Assembly (NCBI GenBank): GCA_902826775.1
Contig: CADEHE010000007.1
Location: 62,001-126,000 of the forward strand
DNA length: 64,000 nt
Direction: 5' to 3'
DNA from: an uncultured Pseudomonadota bacterium
GTDB lineage: Bacteria > Pseudomonadota > Gammaproteobacteria > Burkholderiales > JALYOK01
Shown: positions 11,059-18,648 of the stretch, one piece after another
How positions within the stretch are numbered: position 1 is the stretch's first letter
Layout of the letters: each line of letters starts with the position of its first letter
Made by a program: the position numbers and the translations under genes
The notes under the pieces: model-generated
What the model saw: only the letters and a program-made list of their open reading frames with translations
What the model was told of the DNA's origin: nothing
Databases searched by the model: none

Positions 11059-11353
11059 GGTTATCGCTTTGCCCAAGTGCTATGCAACGACTTGTAAACG
11101 CGTATGCACACGCGCTCCGTGTACGCGACACACAGATAACTCTCAGCCCGACCGATGCCGAAGCCGCGCCAACTGTTCGGCTCGAACCGCGGCAGGACTT
11201 GCTGCCCCAACGCCGATATATGAATAGTTGCGGTCGCGACCAAGCCGTACACAACACGCGACACAAACGCAAATGTCATATCGCCAATGCCCTCGTCGCG
11301 GCTTGGTTATTCAGCATGTCGCTGCCTCGATCGTAAGATCTGGCGCCCAACGG
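11059..11353. other. intergenic stretch, no confident gene
   Basis: A minus-strand frame of 72 codons (11061-11279, ATG with an upstream GAGGG) runs into the ppk2 start region. It begins MTFAFVSRVVYGLVATATIH and has no family I recognise. It may be a small gene or chance. No other feature was seen. Confidence 0.3.
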
Positions 11354-11521
11354 TCAATGTCGATGCTCCGATGCTTGTCTCGAAGCGCGTTGCTGATCGT
11401 CTTTGTCTACGGGTTTTGCCCTCTCATGGGGAGCGCCATGTGCGCCGTGGCCAAACAAATGCATCCCGATCATCGCCCCGACGACCAGTACCCAAACCCA
11501 GTTCTCTGAAAGCCATTTCAT
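11354..11521 (-). CDS. DUF2933 small membrane protein
   Basis: A 55-aa protein with one transmembrane helix: MKWLSENWVWVLVVGAMIGM is followed by HLFGHGAHG and a charged tail ending SEHRH. It matches the DUF2933 pattern (short N-terminal helix, HxFGHGxHG, His-rich end). The ATG at 11521 has GAGGAA upstream. It is nearly identical in plan to the protein at 49078-49245 and related to that at 40974-41222. DUF2933 genes tend to accompany copper-resistance genes; the next gene upstream is a CopZ-like protein. The role is unknown, and metal binding through His is inferred. Confidence 0.8.
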   Translation of the reverse strand: MKWLSENWVWVLVVGAMIGMHLFGHGAHGAPHERAKPVDKDDQQRASRQASEHRH

Positions 11522-11550
11522 GATTGGTTCCTCTAGTTCCTCTAATAAGG

Positions 11551-11805
11551 TTAGCCGCAACAACCACGCATGCCTGTATGACTATGAGCGGCATTGGTGG
11601 CTGCCACGGGATAGCCCGCGCTCTCTAAGGCCGACTTCAGTTGCTTAAGCGAAGTCTGTCGCTCATCGAATTGCACGGTGACTTCGCCGGCGGCGAGCGA
11701 CACTCCGACGTCGCCGACTCCGTCGATCGCCTTCAGCGCCTTCGTTACGCTGTCAATGCAGGCGCCGCAGGTCATTCCTGTTACGTGAAGAAGTTCCGTT
11801 TGCAT
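11551..11805 (-). CDS. copZ: heavy-metal-associated (CopZ-like) copper chaperone
   Basis: An 84-aa cytosolic HMA protein with the metal site GMTCGACIDSV at residues 10-20, the beta-alpha-beta-beta-alpha-beta pattern (VTVQFDERQTSLKQLKSAL) and a short His/Cys tail (AHSHTGMRGCCG). It would carry Cu(I), probably to the P1B ATPase encoded downstream, whose own HMA domain lacks CxxC. GGAAAGGAG precedes the ATG. It lies 30 nt upstream of the DUF2933 gene. Confidence 0.9.
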   Translation of the reverse strand: MQTELLHVTGMTCGACIDSVTKALKAIDGVGDVGVSLAAGEVTVQFDERQTSLKQLKSALESAGYPVAATNAAHSHTGMRGCCG

Positions 11806-11838
11806 GGTGATGCTCCTTTCCAGAGGGTTTGATGGAAA

Positions 11839-12819
11839 CTACGCGCTCATGCGCTGTAACGTTCTCGCATCCCCGCCTTTGCCGGGTTTGCTTTCTCCGG
11901 GCCTGGGGTTACCATGCTCGGTAGGGCGGATGCGGTAGCCCCCACCCCACATAGGCCACTGCGGATTGTGAAGACGGAAGCGTGGCAGCGGATCGAGCAC
12001 GTCGCGCTGCGCGGCTAGGTAGGCTTCGAGTGTGCCTACGTCACGCCAGTAGCCGCGCTCTTCGTACGGCTGAATCCCGGGAACCTGGTTGCTCGCGAAA
12101 TCGTAAGCCCAAGCGCCGCGGCTGCCAGCCAGGCGTGGCAGGATGTGTCTGCCGAAATCCGTGTGCCCGCGCCGGCTGGCCTCCTCAAGCAGCGTCACGA
12201 GCATGCGCGGGTTGAACACGTAATTGCCCATCGAAGCATAGGCGCGGCTCGGATCGTCCGGAATCGGTGCCGGTCGCTCGGGCTTTTCGTGGAACTCTTC
12301 AATGCGGCCATCTCGGGCCGTGACAATAACCCCGAACTGGGGGGCGTCTGTTATTGGAACTGGCACCGCCGCGACGCTGACGTCCGCGTCATTTTGCCGA
12401 TGAAAGCTAACCATTTGACGCACATCCATGCGGTAGAGGTGATCGGCGGCAAAGACCGCTACCAGATCAGGCCGATGCCGCTCGATTAATGGGAGGTTCT
12501 GGTAAACCGCGTCCGATGTGCCCTTGAAAGATCCGGCCTCGCCGTTAGTTTCTGGGAGCACGACCTTGATGAAACGCTTCCCTTCCTGCCAAGGTTCCCA
12601 CGCGGTGCGAATATGTTCGATGAGGGAGCGCGGCTTGTATTGCGCCAGCACGTAGATCGAAGAGATGCCCGAGTTGACCAAGTTGCTGAGCACGAAGTCG
12701 ATGATCCGGTAGCCGGCGGCGAAGGGCAATGCGGGTTTGGCGTCCTCGGCGGTCAGTGGATAAAGCCGCGTGCCATTGCCTCCTGCCAGGACTAGTGCAA
12801 GTACTTTCGTCGGATCCAT
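11839..12819 (-). CDS. glgC: glucose-1-phosphate adenylyltransferase, short form
   Basis: ADP-glucose synthesis for glycogen. The nucleotidyltransferase domain is complete: LAGGNGTRLYPLTAEDAKPA, YRIIDFVLSNLVNSGI, FAADHLYRMD, EKPE and RDVGTLEAYLAAQRD. The protein is 326 aa, about 90 short of usual GlgC, and stops shortly after the domain (PMWGGGYRIRPTEHG) without the C-terminal left-handed beta-helix used for oligomerisation and allostery. GG-R-GTRL has become GGNGTRL. The ATG at 12819 has AAAGGAG; the in-frame extension to 12852 is not needed. It may be active but unregulated, or decaying. It sits just after the acetate kinase 5' fragment. Confidence 0.85.
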   Translation of the reverse strand: MDPTKVLALVLAGGNGTRLYPLTAEDAKPALPFAAGYRIIDFVLSNLVNSGISSIYVLAQYKPRSLIEHIRTAWEPWQEGKRFIKVVLPETNGEAGSFKGTSDAVYQNLPLIERHRPDLVAVFAADHLYRMDVRQMVSFHRQNDADVSVAAVPVPITDAPQFGVIVTARDGRIEEFHEKPERPAPIPDDPSRAYASMGNYVFNPRMLVTLLEEASRRGHTDFGRHILPRLAGSRGAWAYDFASNQVPGIQPYEERGYWRDVGTLEAYLAAQRDVLDPLPRFRLHNPQWPMWGGGYRIRPTEHGNPRPGESKPGKGGDARTLQRMSA

Positions 12820-12848
12820 CGTGCTTCTCCTTTCGATGTTGGATTCAT

Positions 12849-13313
12849 TCAAAACGGCGTTAGGTGCGCTCGGGATGCACGATGGGTTTGCCCTCTAGTA
12901 ATCATCTGGTGGCGCGTCTGCGGATCGAGTGCAACCGGGGCCAGGGATCGATCAACTCCGAGCCGCCAGCTTGGGTTGCTTCGCGGCCGCGGCAACCGAT
13001 TGCGGCAAGCCCGTATCCATTGCAGTGCGCGAGGATTGTGTAGCGCTGCGAGTGGCACCAGGCGTTCGATTTCCGCCTGCACGTCGGCGTTGATATGACA
13101 CCGCTCAGTGAAGCGCGCCCCAGTCTCGAGAATCCGATGCGTAACAAGCGAAACATCTTCTACGCCGCAGTGCTTAAGCAATACGCCAAGCGTGGCCTCA
13201 CGCTCGCTTGCGTGCTCTGTCAAGTGCGCGCTCGCGCGCTGCGCGAGAGTGTTGCCCTGTCGCGTAAGTGCGGCGAGGCGAACAGAAGAAGCGTCAGCGT
13301 TGACGCTCAGCAT
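12849..13313 (-). pseudogene. ackA: acetate kinase, N-terminal fragment
   Basis: Reads MLSVNADASSVRLAALT, then SLVTHRILETGARFTE and IERLVPLAALHNPRALQWIR, a recognisable acetate kinase N-terminal domain (compare the intact copy: INTGSATLKFA, GHRVVHGGDTF, LTPLAPLHQPHNLDAIR). After about residue 105 the homology is lost; GLPQSVAAA in another frame may be the decayed LPQVAxFDTAF block, so a frameshift is likely. The phosphate-loop and ADP-binding halves are missing here; a matching C-terminal half lies at 4.98-5.5 kb. The 5' end overlaps the stop of the second lemA. Not functional as acetate kinase. Confidence 0.75.
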
Positions 13314-13987
13314 GCGCACGACGCAGCACTGCGCCTGTCAAGTGTTGCAAACCGCCTCACCGAAGCGAGGCAGACAGCTCGCGGTTTGGTACGCGCGATC
13401 CGCGAGCCGACCTGCTTGGGCTTGGAGGGGACATGCTTCGGGCGTTCTGTGGCGAAGTCAGGTCTGGCGCGGTAGCCGATGAGCCGCGCCGTAAGGTTAG
13501 AGGGGAAAGACCGCACGGACGCGTTGTAGCCCCGTACTGCTTCGCTGTAACGGCTGCGTGCCGACGCGATGCGTTGCTCAGCGCGTTCTAACTGTTCCAT
13601 TAGATAGCGTAAGTCGTCGTCAGAGGCCCCCATCGACTCGCTCTCATACGCCAGAAGCAATCTGGCTAGGCTCTCGGAGAGCTCCGCTTGGGCAGTTTCA
13701 AATCCAGCAAACGCCGCTGGTTTGTCTATGAGGTCAAGGCTACCTCGTGGCGCGTTTGCGCTGGCCCGGGTAGCGCTCAGTTGTGTCTGAGTCTCGTTGT
13801 CTTGCAAGGCACGCTCGCTCGCCGCAGCGACCAACTGCAGCGCTAACTCGGCGCGTCGCTGGTATTGATTCAGGACGTCTACCCAATACACGCGAACGTG
13901 CCGGTCTTGCATATGCAGTGTGTTGTAGCCGCAACCGCCGACGCTCAGCGCTAGCGTTGCCATCAGCGTCGCCCGCAACTTACGCAT
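13307..13987 (-). CDS. divergent second LemA-like lipoprotein
   Basis: A 226-aa paralogue of the protein at 7100-7732. It keeps the lipobox region (LSVGGCGYNTLHMQD), YWVDVLNQYQRRAEL and YNASVRSFPSNLTARLIGYR. The conserved LemA helix DLVPNLVNTVKGYA has become ELALQLVAAASERAL, and the tail is Arg/Cys-rich and unlike the first copy. Its upstream sequence ends with a fragment of the metal ATPase C-terminus, so the lemA-ATPase junction was duplicated. The TPM partners are missing downstream, replaced by the acetate kinase fragment. It may still be expressed (GGAGGACATCAC before ATG) but looks relaxed. Confidence 0.7.
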   Translation of the reverse strand: MRKLRATLMATLALSVGGCGYNTLHMQDRHVRVYWVDVLNQYQRRAELALQLVAAASERALQDNETQTQLSATRASANAPRGSLDLIDKPAAFAGFETAQAELSESLARLLLAYESESMGASDDDLRYLMEQLERAEQRIASARSRYSEAVRGYNASVRSFPSNLTARLIGYRARPDFATERPKHVPSKPKQVGSRIARTKPRAVCLASVRRFATLDRRSAASCAC

Positions 13988-14008
13988 GTGATGTCCTCCA
14001 AGAATAGT

Positions 14009-14084
14009 TCATGGGGCAGCGCGAATGCCCGCGAGCTTGGTGCGCTTAAGCATTAGGGCGTTGATCGCCACCAACGCCGAGCTG
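14009..14084 (-). pseudogene. fragment of P1B ATPase C-terminus
   Basis: A 25-codon minus-strand remnant reading [20 protein letters not shown] then RAAP and stop. It matches the last residues of the ATPase ending at 7802 ([20 protein letters not shown] then RTPLKQAAP). As in the intact locus it is followed by a lemA gene, but the spacer to lemA is about 43 nt shorter. The rest of the ATPase is absent upstream. Confidence 0.85.
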
Positions 14085-14097
14085 CGGGGCGTAGCAA

Positions 14098-14157
14098 TCA
14101 GCGCCCTTCATCATGTGACAGTCCATCTGTCGTTCCGGTTATGCCGTGCTTGTTCAT
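14098..14157 (-). CDS. possible 19-aa leader-like ORF
   Basis: An ATG preceded by GAGGAG at 7 nt opens a 19-codon frame, MNKHGITGTTDGLSHDEGR. The good ribosome site suggests it once was, or still is, translated. It could be the surviving 5' end of a His/Asp-rich copper gene lost in the same rearrangement that left the ATPase fragment. No family match is claimed. The rest of 14085-14377 shows nothing else. Confidence 0.3.
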   Translation of the reverse strand: MNKHGITGTTDGLSHDEGR

Positions 14158-14377
14158 GTGTCAACTCCTCGTCATCAAAACAACATTCATCGGGTGTTTA
14201 AGCACGCGTAACTGTCCAATTGCCAGTTAGAGGCCAACCGAAGTGGGGGCGTGGCGAGTAGCCGGGGGAGGTGAGGTGCGGCGATCATCGCCGCGTTGAG
14301 GCGACGGCTCGCGTCGAACTCAAACTACTTGCTTTTGCCTTTCCGGCAATGCATGGTCACGCTGATAGGAGGGGCGT

Positions 14378-14815
14378 CTAGATTCGCAGCCGTAACGTGC
14401 GCAGATAGCAGCGATCTAGCGGCGGCGGCGGGTGGTAGGCTGGAAAGGATTGCGGCTGTGTAGTTGGCCGTGCTAGCGTCGCGATCTGGCCTAAGGGTGG
14501 CGACGGATCGAACAGCTTTGGCCCATCCAAGAGTGTCGTTGCCTGCGGCACACCTAAATCTAGATCGGTGAGCTGCGGACAATGCGATTTGCGCTCACTC
14601 GGGGACGGATGCGAATGATGCTGCGCCTCACCGTGCCCAGAATGATGTTCACGTTCGGCACGATGGGCATCAACCGCCTTCGCGGCGAAGGCCTCACTGC
14701 ACGGGTGCATCACTGCTGCGATCCATGCAATGGCCCACCAAGCGACCAACAAACGGCCGTATCGGGCTTTGGTTCGCCCCACCTGTCTTGGCACGCTCAG
14801 CGATGACTCATTCAT
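14378..14815 (-). CDS. His-rich periplasmic/membrane protein, paralogue of 35712-36152
   Basis: A 145-aa protein with a hydrophobic segment WWAIAWIAAVMHPCSEAF near residues 28-45, then a His/Glu-rich stretch (EREHHSGHGEAQHHSHPSP), a conserved SHCPQLTDLD, and a C-terminal PPPPLDRCYLRTLRLRI. The same four blocks occur in the protein at 35712-36152. The pattern resembles small DUF2946-type envelope proteins found with copper genes; metal binding by the His stretch is inferred. An FNR-like half-palindrome lies about 50 nt upstream (14865-14878). The start at 14815 is chosen because GGGG lies 10 nt upstream. Confidence 0.65.
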   Translation of the reverse strand: MNESSLSVPRQVGRTKARYGRLLVAWWAIAWIAAVMHPCSEAFAAKAVDAHRAEREHHSGHGEAQHHSHPSPSERKSHCPQLTDLDLGVPQATTLLDGPKLFDPSPPLGQIATLARPTTQPQSFPAYHPPPPLDRCYLRTLRLRI

Positions 14816-14864
14816 CGTACAACACCCCTTTAGGGTAAGCATGGACCGGCTCTGCGGCTTGTCT

Positions 14865-14878
14865 TTGCGCTAGATCAA
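14865..14878 (-). promoter_or_regulatory. FNR/Anr-like half site
   Basis: On the minus strand TTGATCTAGCGCAA: the left half TTGAT is perfect against TTGAT-N4-ATCAA and the right half is weak. It lies about 50 nt before the His-rich gene at 14815. The paralogue at 35712 has a perfect site at a similar distance, which is the main reason to record this one. Confidence 0.45.
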
Positions 14879-14983
14879 ACTTCTGTTCATGCACTGGGCG
14901 TCGAAACGTAAACCGTCTTGCTTGCGCTGAGCCCGGCAAGAATTGATCCTCTAGCACCCAAGCGGTCCAGTGCTATCGGAGCC

Positions 14984-15205
14984 TCATCGGAGGCTTTCAT
15001 CAAGCTGGTCGCCGATGCGTCTATCTGTTGCAATGGCAGGTTCGCCAAGTCGATCGGCGATTTGCTGCTCGGCTTCCAGCCAGTCAGCGAGTTCACACCC
15101 AGGCGCGAAAGCCCTGCTCTGCGCCAGGTAGTAAGCCGCCTGGGCGATCATCGCGTTGCGTTGTTCCAGCGAAACAGATTGCTGAGTTCTTACGTTTGGT
15201 TTCAT
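14984..15205 (-). CDS. DUF2934 protein
   Basis: A 73-aa cytosolic protein with the DUF2934 signature AAYYLAQSRAFAPGCELADW followed by LEAEQQIADRL. DUF2934 proteins are short, of unknown function, and often sit near stress and glycogen genes. The start ATG (MKPNVRTQQ) has GGGAAGA upstream; in-frame codons up to 15283 lack a ribosome site. Confidence 0.8.
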   Translation of the reverse strand: MKPNVRTQQSVSLEQRNAMIAQAAYYLAQSRAFAPGCELADWLEAEQQIADRLGEPAIATDRRIGDQLDESLR

Positions 15206-15303
15206 TTCAGTCTTCCCAAAGTCTTGTTTACGTAGTGAGCGGATCAGGGTAAGTCTGCGCATCGCATTGGGGGCGAGCCGCATTCACAGCCTCAGCGGCG
15301 GCA

Positions 15304-15549
15304 TCAAGCGTGTGCGCGGGGGCCGTCAGGCCCAGGGTGATCACGTCGAAGTCTTGCTTTGCGTTCTTCATATTCCTGCGAGGTAAGCTCACCCGCCGCA
15401 TACCGTCGCTGGAGAAGCTCCAAGGGTGTCTCACGCGAGCGCACGCCTGGACTCGGCGCAAGAAGGACAACGAAGGCGATAACACTAGCAATCCAAAATA
15501 ACCACCAGAACAGGTGCATGCCAAAAAAGGACCAGCCGCTATACTCCAT
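15304..15549 (-). CDS. SHOCT-domain small membrane protein
   Basis: An 81-aa protein. The N-terminal transmembrane segment FFGMHLFWWLFWIASVIAFV is followed by a SHOCT-type motif RRYAAGELTSQEYEERK at the C-terminus. It belongs to the same family as the proteins at 35398-35661 and 49556-49789. SHOCT motifs are short oligomerisation/targeting elements; the function is unknown. The ATG at 15549 lies 6 nt after GGTGGAG; a GTG at 15561 is the alternative. Confidence 0.8.
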   Translation of the reverse strand: MEYSGWSFFGMHLFWWLFWIASVIAFVVLLAPSPGVRSRETPLELLQRRYAAGELTSQEYEERKARLRRDHPGPDGPRAHA

Positions 15550-15705
15550 CTTATGCTCCACCTGTTCTGTCTAGGCGCTCACCTAATGGGTTGTCGCACA
15601 AACACTCTTCCCGGCAGTAGCCGCTACCGATGACGATCGGCTAATGCAGCATTCTGGAGGTATCAAACTCGCTTGCGCGAACGGACTACATCGCCAACCG
15701 ATTAT

Positions 15706-15930
15706 CTATCTCTCACTCGCTCTTGTGGCATTCGATTGCCTCTCCATCAAGTGCCCGTGCGCTTGCCAGCACCGTTGCAGTGTTTCGAGCTCTGCTTGCT
15801 GCGCACGCTTCTGCGCCGCTGCCTTCTCGATCTGCAAAATCAGAAACGGATCGCGGCCCGCGAAGGCAGAGTTCGGCGGGGCCCCCTTAATACGATACTC
15901 CGAGCCCCCGATAACGTTGGCGCGCCGCAT
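15706..15930 (-). CDS. hypothetical short coiled-coil ORF
   Basis: A 74-codon frame (from a possible ATG at 15930; frame open to 16071, where it overlaps the EF-hand gene). It contains AFAGRDPFLILQIEKAAAQK and a Gln/Glu/Ala-rich helix. No clear ribosome site and no known family. It may be a real small gene downstream of the EF-hand protein or a decayed one. Confidence 0.3.
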   Translation of the reverse strand: MRRANVIGGSEYRIKGAPPNSAFAGRDPFLILQIEKAAAQKRAQQAELETLQRCWQAHGHLMERQSNATRASER

Positions 15931-15973
15931 ATGCGCGAGCCGATCGCGCAGACCGTGACAACGCACACTATTC

Positions 15974-16411
15974 TCAGCGGGTGTATTTCGGAAGCAAGGG
16001 GTTGTTGCGATCCAGGTAGCCGAAGCTATCCACGACACCCTTCGCTTTCCATTCTTCCCAGTGCGCTTCATGAAACTTCATATACTCCTCGGCGGAAATA
16101 ACACCGTCTTTGTTCTTATCCAGTTTTGTTATGTCTTCCCTGCCGTAGTGTGGGCTTAGAGGATTGCGGTGCTCGGACACCAGCATGTCGTGATGGCCCG
16201 ACATCTTGCCCCAATGCTGTTCGTGGTACTTCATGAACTCGCTTTTGGAAAGCTTGCCGTCATCGACGCCCTTGATTTCCTTCAGTCGCTCCATATAAAA
16301 ATTCGGATTTAGGGGGTTATGCTCTGCGGCATTTGCGAACGGCGCCCAAAGTATTGCGATTGCGAGGCCAGCGACACACAATTTCGCTATGGCTGCGCTT
16401 GCGTACTTCAT
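15974..16411 (-). CDS. periplasmic EF-hand protein with NPLxP repeats
   Basis: A 145-aa exported protein with a signal peptide ending ANAA. It has one canonical EF-hand loop DKNKDGVISAEEY and a degenerate one (GVDDGKLSKSEF), so it probably binds Ca2+ in the periplasm. A motif NPLxPxY recurs three times, just after the signal (NPLNPNFY), in the middle (NPLSPHY) and at the end (NPLLPKY). The same motif appears three times in the unrelated protein at 33806-34102. AAAGGAG precedes the ATG. The partner is unknown. Confidence 0.8.
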   Translation of the reverse strand: MKYASAAIAKLCVAGLAIAILWAPFANAAEHNPLNPNFYMERLKEIKGVDDGKLSKSEFMKYHEQHWGKMSGHHDMLVSEHRNPLSPHYGREDITKLDKNKDGVISAEEYMKFHEAHWEEWKAKGVVDSFGYLDRNNPLLPKYTR

Positions 16412-16491
16412 AGGTTTCTCCTTTCAAGACATTTCACGTCATAAATGAGTGTTGCTCAAGACTGAGCGCCCCGAGAACACAGCTATGCTCT

Positions 16492-16643
16492 TGCGCTCGA
16501 AAGTGAGGATAGAGCGCAAAGATCGCGAAAGTATCTTGGATTAATAGTGAATGTGTCTGCGGCCGCTTCAGAGCGAAGCCGCGGCATGAAGCGAAGCTGG
16601 GCGAGAGGCGGTGGCATGCGCCTCCGCATGCGAACTTCCGTGA
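16492..16643. repeat. imperfect direct repeat, copy A (about 150 bp)
   Basis: Aligns with 21332-21481 in the same orientation over its whole length, by eye roughly 85-90% identical in the first 110 bp and weaker after. It contains the inverted repeat GCTTCAGAGCGAAGC. It ends near a P-type ATPase fragment; copy B ends against a 5'-truncated HAD gene. The two copies bracket pgm-glgX. Confidence 0.85.
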
Positions 16644-16767
16644 AATTGGATCTCGACAATCGCGTTCCAGCAGGAGAGCGCCGCAAAATTGCAACTCAAC
16701 TCAAAGACAACTTTCAGTAATATCTCTTCAACCGCCCGCCGCGTCCGCGTACTAACCATTTCTCGAA

Positions 16768-16989
16768 TTACACACTGGCAAACGTGGCGCACGACAACAC
16801 CAGACACAGCGCCAGTTCCACTACGGTGAGCGGCTGCGTCCTGAACATCGGCTGCAGCAGCGGCACGTATATCGTCGCCAGTTGCAGCGCGAAGGTGAGC
16901 GACACTGCGCCGAGCAGCAGTTCGTTGGAGAGAACACCTGGCGTAAACAGCGAATCGCGTTCGGAGCGGATCGCGAGCAATTGCCCCAT
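16768..16989 (-). pseudogene. C-terminal remnant of a cation-transporting P-type ATPase
   Basis: The frame reads LAIRSERDSLFTPGVLSNEL, LLGAVSLTFALQLATIYVPL and ELALCLVLSCATF: the last membrane helices of a P2-type (Ca/Mg-like) ATPase. The catalytic part is missing (pgm begins 13 nt away), and the usual charged C-terminal end is lost to an early stop. It lies between repeat copy A and pgm. The remainder of 16412-16767 holds the repeat and nothing else I can support. Confidence 0.7.
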
Positions 16990-17001
16990 TTGCGACGCGC
17001 G

Positions 17002-18648
17002 TCAGCGATCCGCCAGCGCGCGGTCGACGATGGCCTGCCCCTCTTCGACGATGCGATGCAGATGGTCCGTTCCCCGAAAACTTTCCGCATAGATTTTGTA
17101 GATTTCCTCAGTGCCTGACGGACGGGCGGCGAACCAACCATTCTCTGCAATCACCTTCAGTCCGCCTATGGGAGCGCCGTTGCCCGGCGCATGGCTGAGT
17201 ATGTTTTGGATCTTTTCGCCGGCGAGATCTGCAGCCCGAACCTGCTGCGGCGAGAGTTTTGACAGCCTGTCCTTTTGCGCCGGACCGGCCGGCGCCTCGA
17301 CTCGGTCGTAAGCGGGTTCACCGAACTCGCGCGTCAGCTCGCGGTAGATATCGCCGGGATCGCGGCCTATGCTCGCCGTGATCTCAGCGGCAAGCAAAGC
17401 CGGAACGATGCCGTCCTTATCCGTCGTCCAGACACTGCCGTCACGCCGCAGGAACGATGCGCCCGCGCTCTCTTCGCCGCCGACGCCGAGTGTGCCGTCG
17501 AGCAGCCCGTCAACGAACCACTTGAAACCGACCGGCACCTCGTACAATTGCCGGCCCAGCTTTGCGGTCACACGGTCGATCATGCGGCTGCTCACGACGG
17601 TTTTCCCCACCCTCGCTTGCCTGCGCCACTGCGGCCGATGCTCGAACAGGTAGTGGATGGCGACGCAAAGATAGTGATTGGGCGGGAGCAGGCCTGTGCT
17701 ACGGGCAACGATCCCGTGCCGGTCGTGATCGGTGTCGCAGGCGAAGGCGACGTCGAAGCGGTCCTTGAGATCGATCAAGCTTTGCATGGCATAGGACGAA
17801 GATGGGTCCATGCGGATACGACCGTCCCAGTCGAGCGTCATGAACCGGAAGGTCGGATCGACGACTTCGTTCACCACCGTCAGATTCAAACCATAGCGCT
17901 CGGCAATCGCGGCCCAGTAACGCACCCCAGCGCCGCCGAGCGGATCCACGCCCAGGCGGATGTTCGCGCCGCGGATCGCCGCCATGTCGATCACCTTGCC
18001 GAGCTCGTTCACATAAGCGTTGAGATAGTCGTGCCGATGCGTGGTGGCGGCGCGCAGCGCCTGATCGAACGGCATTCGTTTCACGCCCTGGAGGCAGCTT
18101 TCGAGAAACGCGTTGGCCCGGGCTTCGATCCAGCTAGTGACACCGGTATCCGCCGGCCCGCCGTTTGGCGGGTTGTACTTGAAGCCCCCGTTGTCCGGCG
18201 GATTGTGCGAAGGTGTGATGACAACGCCATCGGCCAGTCCGGTATCGCGGCCACGGTTGTGGGCGAGTATGGCGTGAGAAATCGCCGGCGTGGGCGTGTA
18301 CTCGTCCTTAGCCGCAAGCATGACTTCGACACCGTTGGCCGCCAGTACTTCAAGCGCACTGGCAAGCGCGGGCACGGATAGCGCGTGCGTGTCGACACCG
18401 AGGAACAGCGGTCCATCGATGCTCTGCCGTTTGCGGTATTCACAAATGGCTTGGGCGATGGCGAGCACATGCGCCTCGTTGAAGCTGTTTTCGAACGAGG
18501 AACCGCGATGTCCCGAAGTGCCGAACGCGACCCGTTGCGTGGGCACAGAGAAGTCTGGGCTGCCGGCATAATAAGCCCTCACCAGTCGGGGGATGTTGGT
18601 CAGCATCGCCGGCGGGGCCGGTTTCCCAGCCAAAGGACTTATTTTCAT
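17002..18648 (-). CDS. pgm: phosphoglucomutase (alpha-D-glucose)
   Basis: Interconverts glucose-1-phosphate and glucose-6-phosphate, linking glycogen to glycolysis. The 548-aa protein has [20 protein letters not shown], the catalytic serine loop [20 protein letters not shown], the Mg site [11 protein letters not shown], the sugar loop GGEESAG and the phosphate-binding [17 protein letters not shown]. This is the long enterobacterial-type Pgm. The frame is open to 18840, but the ATG at 18648 overlaps the glgX stop (ATGA) and the longer N-terminus is low-complexity, so [11 protein letters not shown] is the start. Confidence 0.95.
   Translation of the reverse strand: MKISPLAGKPAPPAMLTNIPRLVRAYYAGSPDFSVPTQRVAFGTSGHRGSSFENSFNEAHVLAIAQAICEYRKRQSIDGPLFLGVDTHALSVPALASALEVLAANGVEVMLAAKDEYTPTPAISHAILAHNRGRDTGLADGVVITPSHNPPDNGGFKYNPPNGGPADTGVTSWIEARANAFLESCLQGVKRMPFDQALRAATTHRHDYLNAYVNELGKVIDMAAIRGANIRLGVDPLGGAGVRYWAAIAERYGLNLTVVNEVVDPTFRFMTLDWDGRIRMDPSSSYAMQSLIDLKDRFDVAFACDTDHDRHGIVARSTGLLPPNHYLCVAIHYLFEHRPQWRRQARVGKTVVSSRMIDRVTAKLGRQLYEVPVGFKWFVDGLLDGTLGVGGEESAGASFLRRDGSVWTTDKDGIVPALLAAEITASIGRDPGDIYRELTREFGEPAYDRVEAPAGPAQKDRLSKLSPQQVRAADLAGEKIQNILSHAPGNGAPIGGLKVIAENGWFAARPSGTEEIYKIYAESFRGTDHLHRIVEEGQAIVDRALADR

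Noticed and set aside
14325..14582. 85-codon minus frame overlapping the His-rich gene
   Set aside because: An alternative frame of the gene at 14378-14815, which has a paralogue supporting its own frame.
17275..18381. 368-codon plus-strand open frame
   Set aside because: Fully antisense to pgm, whose protein motifs are all present; the plus-strand translation has no recognisable domain and reflects high GC.
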